The translations under genes were made by a program, and so were the position numbers. A DNA stretch of 64,000 bases, taken from Bog-532 sp963805255. GTDB lineage: Bacteria > Actinomycetota > Actinomycetes > Streptosporangiales > Streptosporangiaceae. Of the stretch, positions 29,096-37,293 are shown one piece after another. Numbering within the stretch: the stretch's first letter is position 1; every line of letters begins with the position of its first letter. The stretch spans positions 1 to 64,000 of the forward strand of contig CAWDTK010000020.1 of NCBI GenBank assembly GCA_963805255.1, written 5' to 3'. The notes below the pieces were generated by a model. The model was not told the origin of the DNA. It saw nothing but the letters and a program-made list of their open reading frames with translations, and made no database searches.

Positions 29096-29596
29096 GTGAA
29101 CCCGACCGCCATCACAGCAATCCAGGCGATGGTGGCGCCTGTGGTGCTCATCACGACGGCTGCGATCCTGTCAGGTGCCTTGCTCGCGATGTACGGCTCG
29201 GTTAATGACCGCATGCGCGCCATGGACCGTGAGCGCCTGGAGACCTTGACGGGCACCGGTGGAACGCTGCTGTCAGCCGCCGACGTGCCAGCAAGTGGCC
29301 GGGAGCGGCTTACCCAGATCGACACCCAGTTGCCCATGCTCCTTCGCCGTCACCGTTTGATTCACAACGCTGTTCTTCTCATCTTCGCCGGGGTGGCCGT
29401 GCTGGTCCTGAGCGTGATCTCGATCGCGGTCGCCGTGACGAACAGGTCAGGAGCGGCTGGAACCGTCGCTCTCGTCCTGGTTCTGGCTGGGACCGTGACG
29501 CTTCTCGGCGGGCTCCTTTTCGCTGCCCGGTCGATCATGATCTCTGCGGACGCGATCGACTACGAGGTGCAGCGCTCCCTCTCACTCGGGTCCTGA
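29096..29596 (+). CDS. DUF2721 membrane protein
   Basis: The 166-residue protein starts with GTG 29096 and has an N-terminal hydrophobic helix (AIQAMVAPVVLITTAAILSG), then a charged central region (SVNDRMRAMDRERL ... LLRRHRLIHNAVLL) and two further membrane helices to about residue 145. This layout and the NDRMRAMDRE motif match DUF2721. The function is unknown. It stands alone, with decayed transposase sequence downstream. Confidence 0.8.
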   Translation: MNPTAITAIQAMVAPVVLITTAAILSGALLAMYGSVNDRMRAMDRERLETLTGTGGTLLSAADVPASGRERLTQIDTQLPMLLRRHRLIHNAVLLIFAGVAVLVLSVISIAVAVTNRSGAAGTVALVLVLAGTVTLLGGLLFAARSIMISADAIDYEVQRSLSLGS

Positions 29597-29659
29597 GCTC
29601 GGCGCCTGCTTGATTGAGCCCGTCCCCACCCGGGCCCGGCTGGGCAAGGGTCCCACCAG

Positions 29660-29944
29660 TACACCGCCGCCTCCGGCTACCCGCAGATCCTGCTGGCGGC
29701 GCTGGTGGCCTGCGGCACCCGGGCCGTCATCGATGCCGTCTTCGGCCCGCGCAGCCGCGGCGAGACCACCCACGGGCAGCGCCTGGCCCGCTCGCTGCGC
29801 CCTGGCATGATCGTCTTGCTGGATCGCGGGTCTTGCCTCCAGCGCCTTCCCCGGAACGGTCGCCGGCACCGGCGCGGCGTGGCTGGCGCGGCTCTCGGCC
29901 AGCCGCAGCCCACGGCCCTGATTGCCCAGACCGGGCAACTGTGA
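29660..29944 (+). pseudogene. IS4-type transposase fragment
   Basis: The frame beginning near 29675 reads GYPQILLAALVACGTRAVIDAVFGPRSRGETTHGQRLARSLRPGMIVLLDRG. This is the central DDE region (second Asp in LLDR) of a widespread Streptomyces IS4-type transposase. After about 29830 similarity is lost, and no N-terminal or C-terminal parts exist nearby. It is a relic from an older insertion, lying between the DUF2721 gene and the NAD-binding protein gene. Confidence 0.65.
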
Positions 29945-30040
29945 CCTGGTTTCGCGCAATGCCCGGCGGGCTGCCGTGCGGGCATGGTCGAATAATCAGT
30001 GCGGTAGCGACCTACCGGTTACCTCGGCGGAAGGACCCTG

Positions 30041-30934
30041 ATGATCCTCGTCATCGGAGGCCGCAGCAAGATCGGATCGGTTCTGATTGAGTCGCTAGCC
30101 AGCAGGGGCCAGCGTGTGCGGGTGCTGGCTCGGGAGGGTGAGCGCGCCGGCGGGTTGCCGGCAGGGGTCGAGGTCGCCACGGGCGACCTGGCCGACCCGG
30201 GTGCACTCGCCGCAGCGATGACCGGCATCGAGAAGGTGTTCTTGCTCTCCAGCCCGCATCGCGACGCGGTGACCTGGCACCGCAACGCGATCGATGCGGC
30301 GCGTGACGCCGGAGTCCGGCTGCTGGTGCGCAGCTCGATCATCGGGGCGGACAAGGAGTCTCCTGCCGAGTTCGTCAACGCCCACACGGTCAGCGATCGC
30401 TACCTCCAACAGTCGGGGCTCGATTACGTGATCGTGCGGCCCAACCTGTTCCTGCAGAACATCCCCGAGTCGACGATCCCCTCCATCGACCAGGCAGGAA
30501 ACTTCTACGTCGACGCGGGCGAGGCGCGTATCAGTATGGTCGACACCCGCGACGTCGCCGCCGTGGCAGCAGTCGCCCTGGTTGAGCCGGGCCACACCGG
30601 TGCGCGCTACGACGTGACCGGACCCGAGGCGCTGTCCTACCACGACGTCGCCGTCAAGCTCAGCCGGCCGCTCGGCCGCCAGATCACGTACCTGGACGCA
30701 CCCGACGATGCGGTACACGACACGCTGCTCGGCTTCGGCCTTGACGCGTGGTTCGCGGACGCCCTGGTCGGTCTGTATCAGGACTACCGGCGCTCCGGCG
30801 TTGACGGCTACGCTGCCCAGATCAGTGACACCGTCACACGCCTCACCGGGCGGCCCGCACGGTCTCTGGACGACCTGCTCGGGGAACTGGCTCCCGGCCT
30901 GAAGGCCGCCCCAGGCGGCCCCGCTGGGCAGTAG
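30041..30934 (+). CDS. NmrA-like NAD(P)-binding protein (atypical SDR)
   Basis: The 297-residue protein has the nucleotide-binding MILVIGGRSKIGSVLIESL, then GVEVATGDLADPGALAAAM, VFLLSSPHRDAVTWHRNAIDAAR and YVIVRPNLFLQN, as in NmrA/QOR2-type short-chain dehydrogenase relatives that sense or reduce via NAD(P). The ATG at 30041 has GGAAGGA upstream. It lacks the Tyr-x-x-x-Lys catalytic pair of classical SDRs, so a regulatory or quinone-reductase role is possible. There are no co-directional partners. Confidence 0.85.
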   Translation: MILVIGGRSKIGSVLIESLASRGQRVRVLAREGERAGGLPAGVEVATGDLADPGALAAAMTGIEKVFLLSSPHRDAVTWHRNAIDAARDAGVRLLVRSSIIGADKESPAEFVNAHTVSDRYLQQSGLDYVIVRPNLFLQNIPESTIPSIDQAGNFYVDAGEARISMVDTRDVAAVAAVALVEPGHTGARYDVTGPEALSYHDVAVKLSRPLGRQITYLDAPDDAVHDTLLGFGLDAWFADALVGLYQDYRRSGVDGYAAQISDTVTRLTGRPARSLDDLLGELAPGLKAAPGGPAGQ

Positions 30935-31352
30935 CGGCGGCTGGTGCCCCCGGGTGTCAGCTTGGGAATCTGCGCCGTCCATGCTTGCATGTGGCCGGCC
31001 CTCGGGGGGCGGCCAGCCGAAGGCTGCAGGCGATATCCGTTCCGGATATGGCGCAGTCGGCCGGTCAGACGATGCCGGCCATGATGGGCGCCGATCTGGG
31101 TCATCTGTGCGCGCTGCAGCATGGTGATGGGTATCGTTAACTGTCCCGCGAACACTGGCGGAAGCGGGCTATCGGCGGGGTGCAGCACAAGATGACCGGC
31201 TTGCGGAACAGTGACAATGGGAGCAGTACGTCGCCGGGACGATCGGGACCGCGGGCTAGAGGTGATCGCCGTGGAGACAGGAGCCGGGCGGGAAGCGTTC
31301 CTGCCCGTCATACACGCCAGGCCGGCCAGGATCGCGAAGTGAGGTGATTGCG
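30935..31352. other. 418-base interval with a palindrome
   Basis: I see no convincing gene. A perfect 7-bp inverted repeat, ATATCCG TTC CGGATAT (31033-31049), lies in the left part and could be an operator or a small hairpin. An open frame on the minus strand (to 31311) is rich in Arg/Pro/Ser and is probably a shadow. Confidence 0.4.
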
Positions 31353-31751
31353 GTGTCTGAGGATCCGCAGGCTGATGTTACCCCTGATACGCAGCCAGGT
31401 GGTGCCCCTGATACGCAGCCAGGTGGTGCCCCTGATACGCAGCCAGGTGGTGCCCCTGATACGCCGGTCAGCCCCAGCACCGGCCGGGACGTCACGGTGG
31501 CTGAGGGAACGCATCTGCGCGGCCTGGTCGCCGGCCACCTGGCTGACCAGGCACGCCGAACAGCCCAGGCCGCCAGGGCCAGGCGGGTGGCGAGCACCGG
31601 CGGCGAGCCGGGAGTGCTTGACGTGACGCCGTTGCGCGAGCTGGTCTCCGACCTGACGGAGGAGCTGCAGAAGGTGAGGCCGCGGGAGCGGATAGCCCGC
31701 GCGCTACGGCAGGCAGCCGACATCATCGACCCGCCAAAGCCGATCCACTGA
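31353..31751 (+). CDS. hypothetical protein with 8-residue N-terminal repeats
   Basis: I place the start at GTG 31353, which has GAGG about 8 bases upstream; a GTG at 31344 is also possible. The 132-residue product begins with about three and a half copies of an 8-residue repeat (PDTQPGGA) encoded by 24-bp DNA repeats, then an Ala/Arg-rich helix (LRGLVAGHLADQARRTAQAARARR). A C-terminal part (LRELVSDLTEELQKVRPRERIARALRQAADII) looks like an ordinary folded or coiled helix. No family is recognised. The opposite strand through this region carries only the decayed end of the ERCC4 fragment, so this strand is the better coding candidate. Confidence 0.5.
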   Translation: MSEDPQADVTPDTQPGGAPDTQPGGAPDTQPGGAPDTPVSPSTGRDVTVAEGTHLRGLVAGHLADQARRTAQAARARRVASTGGEPGVLDVTPLRELVSDLTEELQKVRPRERIARALRQAADIIDPPKPIH

Positions 31752-31781
31752 GACCAGGCCGGTCGAGCGGCCGGCGTAGTG

Positions 31782-32121
31782 AGTTCGGCGAGACCGTCGG
31801 CGGCCAGCGCGGGCCGGACCCGCTCCAGCTTGAACACCTGGGAATAGCGGTCCTCGACCACGACCGCGGCGCGGGGCAGCGCGGCGAGCTCGGCCAGCGC
31901 GTAGCGGAGCTTCCCGCCGGTCAGGCTGGCGACCAGGTCGGTGAGGGACTTGCGCTCGACGGAGGCGATGAGCCGTCCGCCGGCGACCAGACCGTAGTCA
32001 CCGCAGGGAAGCGCCCGCTTGACCGTAGCGACCCGCTGGCCGCCGAACCGGTAGGCGTATTGCTCATGGGAGTCGACCACGATCTCCAGCTCCGGCAGAT
32101 GGCTGACTCGCCACCCACCCG
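31782..32121 (-). pseudogene. ERCC4-domain nuclease fragment
   Basis: The minus-strand translation reads LPELEIVVDSHEQYAYRF, then ALPCGDYGLVAGGRLIASVERKSLTDLVASL and LPRAAVVVEDRYSQVF. This contains the conserved VDSxE, GDY and VERKS...DL metal-nuclease signature of ERCC4/XPF-type domains found in a Streptomyces protein family. The usual ~100 N-terminal residues and the C-terminal end after AADGLAEL are missing: the fragment is bounded on the right by the DUF488 stop and on the left by the 31353 gene. It is therefore a relic of a DNA-processing gene. Confidence 0.7.
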
Positions 32122-32481
32122 TCAGTCCCGGAGCAGCCTGGCGAGGACAGCAGCTTCGCTGATCTCGGGCCGCCTGGTCGCGGTCAGCAGCGTCACTCCG
32201 CGGCCCGACGCAAGCTCGCGCAGGTGCGCCAGCGCGCCGGCCCGTTCAGGCTCTGCCAGTTCCGCCTGGTACCGGCGGCTGAATTCCGCGAAGCGCTCCG
32301 GGTCGTGGCCGTACCACTTTCGCAGCCCCGTCGACGGCGCGAGCTCCTTGCACCACTCGTCAAGGGCCGCCCGTGCCTTGGTCAGCCCTCGCGGCCAGAT
32401 CCGGTCGACCAGCACCCGGGTGCCGTCGCCTTGCGCCGGGTCCTCGTATGCCCGGCGGACCTGTATCCTTGCGTTTGCCAT
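32122..32481 (-). CDS. DUF488 family protein (YeaO-like)
   Basis: The 119-residue protein has RRAYEDPAQGDGTRVLVDRIWPRGLTKARAALDEWCKELAPSTGLRKWYGHDPERF, the unmistakable YeaO/DUF488 signature with conserved Arg, Trp and Cys residues. Members are small cytosolic proteins of unknown function. Its stop is at 32122, next to the ERCC4 remnant. A perfect 21-bp tandem duplication lies 14 bases upstream of the ATG. Confidence 0.9.
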   Translation of the reverse strand: MANARIQVRRAYEDPAQGDGTRVLVDRIWPRGLTKARAALDEWCKELAPSTGLRKWYGHDPERFAEFSRRYQAELAEPERAGALAHLRELASGRGVTLLTATRRPEISEAAVLARLLRD

Positions 32482-32494
32482 CAGCCGCCTCCTC

Positions 32495-32536
32495 AGGCTG
32501 GAGCCCAGCTTCGGTAGGCTGGAGCCCAGCTTCGGT
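32495..32536. repeat. 21-bp tandem duplication containing a hairpin
   Basis: Two perfect copies of a 21-bp unit (32495-32515 and 32516-32536) lie between the DUF488 start and the LuxR relic. Each contains GCTGG AGC CCAGC, a 5-bp stem. The duplication falls in the decayed 3' end of the LuxR gene. Confidence 0.85.
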
Positions 32537-32863
32537 CAAGTCAGACGTGCCGGCGCGGATCGTGTCCGGGTGCACGGTATGGGGGCTCAGGACCGGTCGC
32601 TGGGCGATCTCGCGGTCGCCCAGCCCCTGGGCGACGAGGCGCAGCACCTCAAGCTCGCGTGTACTGAGCCCGCTCGCATCCGGGGCTTTGGCCCGCGGCC
32701 CGGTCGCGACGGCGCCAAGACGCTCCAATGCCCGGGTGGCGCGCCGTGTCTCAGCGTCGGCTGCCTTGCCCAATCTGCAAAGCACGTCCGCGAGCTCTGT
32801 GCGCGCCGCGGCGGCCTCGAACGGCAGCAGGCAGCGCTCAAAGCGATCCACGGTGTCCTCCAT
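32520..32863 (-). pseudogene. 3' end of a LuxR-type regulator gene, frameshifted
   Basis: The minus strand encodes FEAAAARTELADVLCRLG...ALERLGAVATGP and then LSTRELEVLRLVAQGLGDREIA, the first helices of a LuxR/FixJ DNA-binding domain at the C-terminus of a large ATP-dependent regulator. The remaining recognition helices are scrambled (SPHTVHPDTIRAG) by small frame changes, and the N-terminal ~800 residues are absent. The relic overlaps the 3' end of the ligase gene by 26 bases. Confidence 0.65.
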
Positions 32864-33953
32864 CCGGCCACGGGCCCGCTGGCCCCCCGGCGGACAGGAT
32901 CTCGGCCAGGTTGAAGTTGACCGGCTCCTCCAGCTGGGCGTAAGTGCACGAGGCGGGGTCCCGGTCCGGGCGCCACCGGACGAACTGGGTGGTGTGCCGG
33001 AAGCGGGGCCCCTCCATGTGGTCGTAGCGAACCTCGACCACCCGCTCGGGCCGCAGCGGGACGAAGGACAGGTCCTTGCCCGCGTTCCAGCGGCTGGTCT
33101 CCGCCTTGCGCGGCGTCCGGTTGCCCTCTTCCTGCCGGGCCCAGTTCCACGGGTGACCCTCGAAGCTCGTGACCAGCGGCTGCAGCTCGGTCATCAGCTC
33201 CCGGCGCCGGGCCATCGGGAACGAGCCGACCACGCCGACGCTGGCCAGGTTGCCCTCGGCGGTGTACAGCCCGAGCAACAGCGACCCGATGGCGTCCGGC
33301 CCGCTCTTATGGACGCGGTAACCGGCCACTACGCAGTCCGCGGAGCGCTCGTGCTTGACCTTGAACATCACCCGCTTGTCCTCGACGTAGACCCCGTCCA
33401 GCGGCTTGGCGACCAGCCCGTCGAGCCCGGCCCCCTCGAACTGCCGGAACCACCCGGTGGCCGTGGGCCGGTCCGTGGTGGCCGGGGTCAGGTGCACCGA
33501 CGTGCCCGCTTCAGCCAGAGCCTGCTCGAGCGCGGCGCGGCGCGCGGAGAACGGCTGCCCGGTAAGGTTCTCGTCCCCGACGGCCAGCAGGTCGAAGCCG
33601 ATGAAATGGGCGGGCGTCTGCTCGGCCAGCAGGTTGATCCGGGATTCGGCGGGATGGATGCGCTGCAGCAGCGCTTCGAAGTCCAGCCGCCGCCCGTCGC
33701 TGTCCGGGATCACGATCTCGCCGTCGATGACGCAGCGCGGCGGAAGCTCGGCCTGGATGGCGGCCACCAGTTCCGGGAAGTAGCGGGTCATCGGACGCTC
33801 GTTCCGGCTGCCGATCTCGACCTCGCTGCCATCGCGGAACACGATCGCGCGGAAGCCGTCCCACTTTGGCTCGAAGCTGTAAGGCCCGTCAGGTATCTCG
33901 CCGACGGCCTTGGCCAGCATCGGCGCGATCGGCGGGTTAACCGGAAGATCCAT
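32838..33953 (-). CDS. ATP-dependent DNA ligase, LigC type
   Basis: The 371-residue protein has the adenylation motif with the catalytic Lys in EPKWDGFRAIVFRDG (about residue 28-42), further nucleotidyltransferase motifs EIGSRN, IDGEIVI, FIGFDLLAVG, DGLVAKPLDGVY and VMFKVKHERSADCVV, and an OB-fold (about residues 220-350) ending in EEPVNFNLAEIL. This matches the stand-alone mycobacterial LigC/Rv3731 group, which acts with PolD-type polymerases. The ATG at 33953 (MDLPVNPPIAPMLA) is the family-like start; an upstream start at 33986 adds 11 residues. The C-terminus overlaps LuxR relic sequence, which may have replaced its last residues. Confidence 0.9.
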   Translation of the reverse strand: MDLPVNPPIAPMLAKAVGEIPDGPYSFEPKWDGFRAIVFRDGSEVEIGSRNERPMTRYFPELVAAIQAELPPRCVIDGEIVIPDSDGRRLDFEALLQRIHPAESRINLLAEQTPAHFIGFDLLAVGDENLTGQPFSARRAALEQALAEAGTSVHLTPATTDRPTATGWFRQFEGAGLDGLVAKPLDGVYVEDKRVMFKVKHERSADCVVAGYRVHKSGPDAIGSLLLGLYTAEGNLASVGVVGSFPMARRRELMTELQPLVTSFEGHPWNWARQEEGNRTPRKAETSRWNAGKDLSFVPLRPERVVEVRYDHMEGPRFRHTTQFVRWRPDRDPASCTYAQLEEPVNFNLAEILSAGGPAGPWPDGGHRGSL

Positions 33954-34426
33954 GTCACCATCTTCTACCAGCCGCTTTCCCGGCACGCGCGGGATCGCCG
34001 ATCGAGGGCTGAGTGGCAGGCCAGGCCCCCGCGGAGGACCGGTGCGCTCCCGCCCCCACGTGAGCCGCCCCCGGGCTGCCCGCGCCGCCCGCGGGCCCCG
34101 CTCCCGCCGCCGAGCCCGTCTCGGTCGTGCCGAAACGGCCTGCCTTCTCGCCCCGGCAGCTCGGTCACAAGCTGCTGACCTGCGGCGATGTGGCCCGTCT
34201 CACGCATGCCCACGACCCCGGCGATGCCGTCGCGGAATCTGGTCGTGATGCGTGCGTGATCTGGGTACAACAGCGTTGCCTCTGAAATCTAGTGGTTCAA
34301 ATGCCTTATTTTAATTGCGATTTACCTAACAGTGATGGGCGAAAAATGGACTAGTTTGCCGATTTGCCGGACTTGCCCGTCGTGATCTGGTCATGCTGCA
34401 CCAGCCGCCTAGCCAAAGGAGTAAAC
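33954..34426. other. 473-base interval upstream of the NlpC/P60 gene
   Basis: There is no convincing gene. A plus-strand frame ending at 34283 (CGDVARLTHAHDPGDAVAES...) looks like the tail of a protein, but no start or family is evident. From about 34280 the DNA becomes AT-rich for some 90 bases and probably carries the NlpC/P60 promoter. I see no match to known riboswitches. Confidence 0.4.
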
Positions 34427-34900
34427 GTGACGATCCGACATAGGGCAGGCGCCATCGCCGGATCGATAGTAGTACTTCTGGCCGTGCTCCCAGGAATGGC
34501 TAACCCGGCCGCGAATGCCAGGACAGAGTCGTTCAACCAAAAAACAGCCGGCTACGCACAAACGTTTATCGGACGGGTCCCGTACGTTTACGGCGGCAGT
34601 TCCCCCAGCACCGGATTCGACTGCAGCGGGCTGACGCAGTACGCCTACCGCTACTACGGCGAGTCGATCCCCCGCACCGCCGACGCGCAGTTCCGGTATT
34701 TCTACCGTGAGAGCCGCCGCCGGGCGTGGGGCGGGGACCTCGTGTTCTTCCACGACAATTCAAATCCCAGCAGCTACGTGTACCACGTCGGCATTTATGA
34801 AGGCGGCGGCAACATGGTTTCGGCGGTCAGCACGGGGTCCGGCATCCGCTGGCAGAACATCTGGTCGTCTGACGTGACGTTCGGCACGATCACCCACTAG
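34427..34900 (+). CDS. secreted NlpC/P60 peptidoglycan hydrolase
   Basis: AAAGGAGT precedes the GTG at 34427. Residues 1 to about 34 form a signal peptide (VTIRHRAGAIAGSIVVLLAV ... ANPAANA). The mature domain has the catalytic Cys66 in FDCSGLTQYAYRYYG and His120 in YHVGIYEG of the NlpC/P60 cysteine peptidase fold, which cuts peptide stems of the cell wall outside the membrane. At 157 residues it is a minimal single-domain enzyme without SH3, LysM or coiled-coil parts. The AT-rich upstream DNA and codon use differ from neighbours. Confidence 0.92.
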   Translation: MTIRHRAGAIAGSIVVLLAVLPGMANPAANARTESFNQKTAGYAQTFIGRVPYVYGGSSPSTGFDCSGLTQYAYRYYGESIPRTADAQFRYFYRESRRRAWGGDLVFFHDNSNPSSYVYHVGIYEGGGNMVSAVSTGSGIRWQNIWSSDVTFGTITH

Positions 34901-35029
34901 CCTCCACCGCCGAACGGGCCGGGGCGGGGGCGAGCCGGCCGTCCCGGCCGCCGCGCCCGCCAGACCCAGCCGGTCGCGTGAGTCCCGGTCCGTGCTGGGG
35001 CTCTTTCCCGTGCCGGGCCTCGTCCCGGT

Positions 35030-35560
35030 GTCCGGGCCACGGCGCGTGCCGGGGCGTCTGCCGGTGTCCGGGCCCTTGCCGGTGTCCGGGCGTTTGCCCG
35101 TGTGGGGGCCCTTGCCGACGTCGGGCCCGCGTCCCGTGTCCGGCCGTCTGCCGGTGTCCGGGCCCTTGCCGGTGTCCGGGCGTTTGCCCGTGTGGGGGCC
35201 TTTGCCGACGTCGGGCCCGCGTCCCGTGTCCGGCCGTTTGCCGGTGTCCGGGCCCTTGCCGGTGTCCGGGCGTTTGCCCGTGTGGGGGCCTTTGCCGACG
35301 TCGGGTCCGCGTCCCGTGTCCGGCCGTTTGCCGGTGTCCGGGCCCTTGCCGGTGTCCGGGCGTTTGCCCGTGTGGGGGCCTTTGCCGACGTCGGGTCCGC
35401 GTCCCGTGTCCGGCCGTTTGCCGGTGTCCGGGCCCTTGCCGGTGTCCGGGCGTTTGCCCGTGTGGGGGCCTTTGCCGACGTCGGGTCCGCGTCCCGTGTC
35501 CGGCCGTTTGCCGGTGTCCGGGCCCTCGCCAGTGTCCGGGCCGTTGCCCGGGCGGGCGGC
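35030..35560. repeat. 90-bp higher-order tandem repeat made of 18-bp subunits
   Basis: The sequence TGTGGGGGCC recurs at 35101, 35191, 35281, 35371 and 35461, a strict 90-bp period over five copies, with partial copies on each side. Each 90-bp unit consists of five degenerate 18-bp subunits of the form GTTTGCCGGTGTCCGGGC. Both strands stay open in frame through the array (PDTGKR-type on minus, PVSGPL-type on plus) because 18 and 90 are multiples of three. I treat it as a repeat array and see no reason to call either reading a protein. Confidence 0.9.
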
Positions 35561-35607
35561 GACCCGAGCGCCTCCCGAAGTGCCTGCTGGGACCACGAAC
35601 AGCGCCA

Positions 35608-35800
35608 TCAGAACGGGAAGTGGCGCTGGGCCATGGGGGAGCTCGGCGGCAGGAGCCTCCTCGATGACCTCGCCGTCGATTCGCACCGTGAACGTGTCGG
35701 GCTCGACGCGGGTGCCGGGCAGCGCGTCGTTGCTGATCATGTCCGAAGGCCCGGCATCATCCGCGCCCCGGCCAGCGGCACCAGGCTGACCTCAGCTTGA
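35608..35800 (-). pseudogene. ureC: C-terminal remnant of urease alpha subunit
   Basis: The minus strand carries AEVSLVPLAGARMMPG, then SNDALPGTRVEPDTFTVRID and GEVIEEAPAAELP. One base later in another frame it ends MAQRHFPF followed by TGA (35608-35610). This closely parallels the last ~60 residues of UreC, which end in (P)MAQRYFLF. Two frame changes are needed to read it. No other urease gene is present. The 90-bp repeat array begins about 50 bases beyond the stop. Confidence 0.7.
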
Positions 35801-36031
35801 TGCCTGGCTCGAAGCGGGCCGCGGCCCCGGCGGCGATGTCGAGCCGGTGCCCCCGCGAGGCCGTTCCTGCTCACGCGGCGAAATCAGCATGCCGGAACCC
35901 TAACCCGGCGACGTTGAACGCGGGTAACTGGACATCGCGTAATGTTTCAGATGTTTCAGCCAAATCTTAGGGAAACCTAACGGCGGCCCGTCTTTCTGCC
36001 GTCTCACGCGATCCTGGGGGGGACGATAACC

Positions 36032-37264
36032 GTGCGCATACGGATCGGGCGGGAGAAGGGAACTTCCGGAACCATGGAGCACCGAAGAATCCGAAGGGCC
36101 GGCACCGGCGCCGTTATCATGCGGACGCGACGGAGCGCTGGCGCCCCCAGCACCCGCCGGAACCTGAGCAGGAGCCGGCTCCGGAACTATCTGTGGCTGC
36201 TGGCCGCCGTCAGTTCCGTCGCGTCCATCGCGGCTGCCGTTCTGGTCCGATCACCAGGAACCGAACGGGACATCCGGGTGGCTAGCCAGCGCGGGGCCGC
36301 ATCCACTGTCAGCCAGTTTGGTGGCGGACCGGGTGGCCCCATGGCAGCGGGCCCCACCGGCTGGACCGAAGGCGGCAACTCGGGCGGCTTGGGTGGCTGG
36401 AGCGGCCCCGGCGGGCCCGGCGGCCCCGGCGGGCCCGCAGCCTCCGGATCAGGCGCGCCCGGCAGCGCCGGCGGAGCCTCGGGCACCGGCAACCCCGCGA
36501 ACGCCACCGCCGCGACCAGCAAGAACTGGTCCGGCTACGCCGCGGCGGGCACGCCCGGCACGTTCACCAGTGTGTCCTCCTCCTGGACGGAACCCGCCGT
36601 GACGTGCACCGCGCAGCAGACGTTCTCCAGCTTCTGGGTCGGCCTCGACGGCGACGGCACGCAGACGGTGGAGCAGACTGGCACCGAGGCGGACTGCAAC
36701 AACGGCGCGGCCCGCTACCAGGGCTGGTTCGAGATGTTCCCCAACGCCCCGGTCTTCTACAACAGCCCCGTCGCCGCCGGCGATGCGATGAGCGCCTCCG
36801 TCGTCGCGAACGGCGGCGGCGCGTTCACGCTGACCCTCAGCGACCAGACGCAGGGCTGGACCCAGGCCACGAACCAGACTTCGGCCACGGCCCAGCTCGG
36901 CTCCGCGGAGATCATCGCCGAGGCGCCGAGCAACGCCGTCTCGGTGCTGCCGCTGTCCAGCTTCGGCACCGTGAACTTCACCAACGCACTGGTCAACAAC
37001 GCGGCGCTGGCCAACACCAGCGCCAACGCCAACGCGGCCGCGCTGACCATGGTGTCCGTCGCTGGAGTCACCGAAGCCACGCCCTCGGCGCTCACCAATG
37101 GTGGCAACTTCTCCATCACCTGGGACAGCAACGGCACTCCGGCCGGCGCGGCTCCTGCGCCCGGCGGTGCGTCACCCGCGCCCGGCACCGGTGCGTCCGC
37201 TGCGCCCGGCGGTGCGTCACCCGCGCCCAGCGGGTCCGCCATCACCGGGCCGGCAGGAACCTGA
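36032..37264 (+). CDS. exported G1-family glutamic endopeptidase
   Basis: The N-terminal ~45 residues are basic (MRIRIGREKG...RRNLSRSRLRNY), followed by a membrane segment at about 50-70 (LWLLAAVSSVASIAAAVLV) that should export or anchor the protein. A Gly/Pro/Ser-rich linker (about 95-150) precedes the eqolisin domain: NWSGYAAAGTPGTFTSVSSSWTEPAV, SFWVGLDGDGTQTVEQTGTE, RYQGWFEMFPNAP and AEIIAEAPSN. These supply the catalytic Gln and Glu of G1 peptidases. The C-terminus has PAPGGASPAPG-type repeats. It probably degrades protein outside the cell at acid pH. The start GTG at 36032 is the longest plausible choice. Confidence 0.85.
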   Translation: MRIRIGREKGTSGTMEHRRIRRAGTGAVIMRTRRSAGAPSTRRNLSRSRLRNYLWLLAAVSSVASIAAAVLVRSPGTERDIRVASQRGAASTVSQFGGGPGGPMAAGPTGWTEGGNSGGLGGWSGPGGPGGPGGPAASGSGAPGSAGGASGTGNPANATAATSKNWSGYAAAGTPGTFTSVSSSWTEPAVTCTAQQTFSSFWVGLDGDGTQTVEQTGTEADCNNGAARYQGWFEMFPNAPVFYNSPVAAGDAMSASVVANGGGAFTLTLSDQTQGWTQATNQTSATAQLGSAEIIAEAPSNAVSVLPLSSFGTVNFTNALVNNAALANTSANANAAALTMVSVAGVTEATPSALTNGGNFSITWDSNGTPAGAAPAPGGASPAPGTGASAAPGGASPAPSGSAITGPAGT

Positions 37265-37293
37265 TGGCACTCCACCATCACTATTTTCGCTGG

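Noticed and set aside
34280..34426. Riboswitch such as ydaO upstream of the NlpC/P60 gene
   Set aside because: The AT-rich leader is too short and lacks the conserved motifs I know for that class.
34760..35740. 326-residue minus-strand frame rich in PDTGKR repeats
   Set aside because: It is formed by a ureC relic running into a 90-bp repeat array and then the antisense of the NlpC/P60 gene. The opposite strand is also open, and neither has a start signal or a domain.
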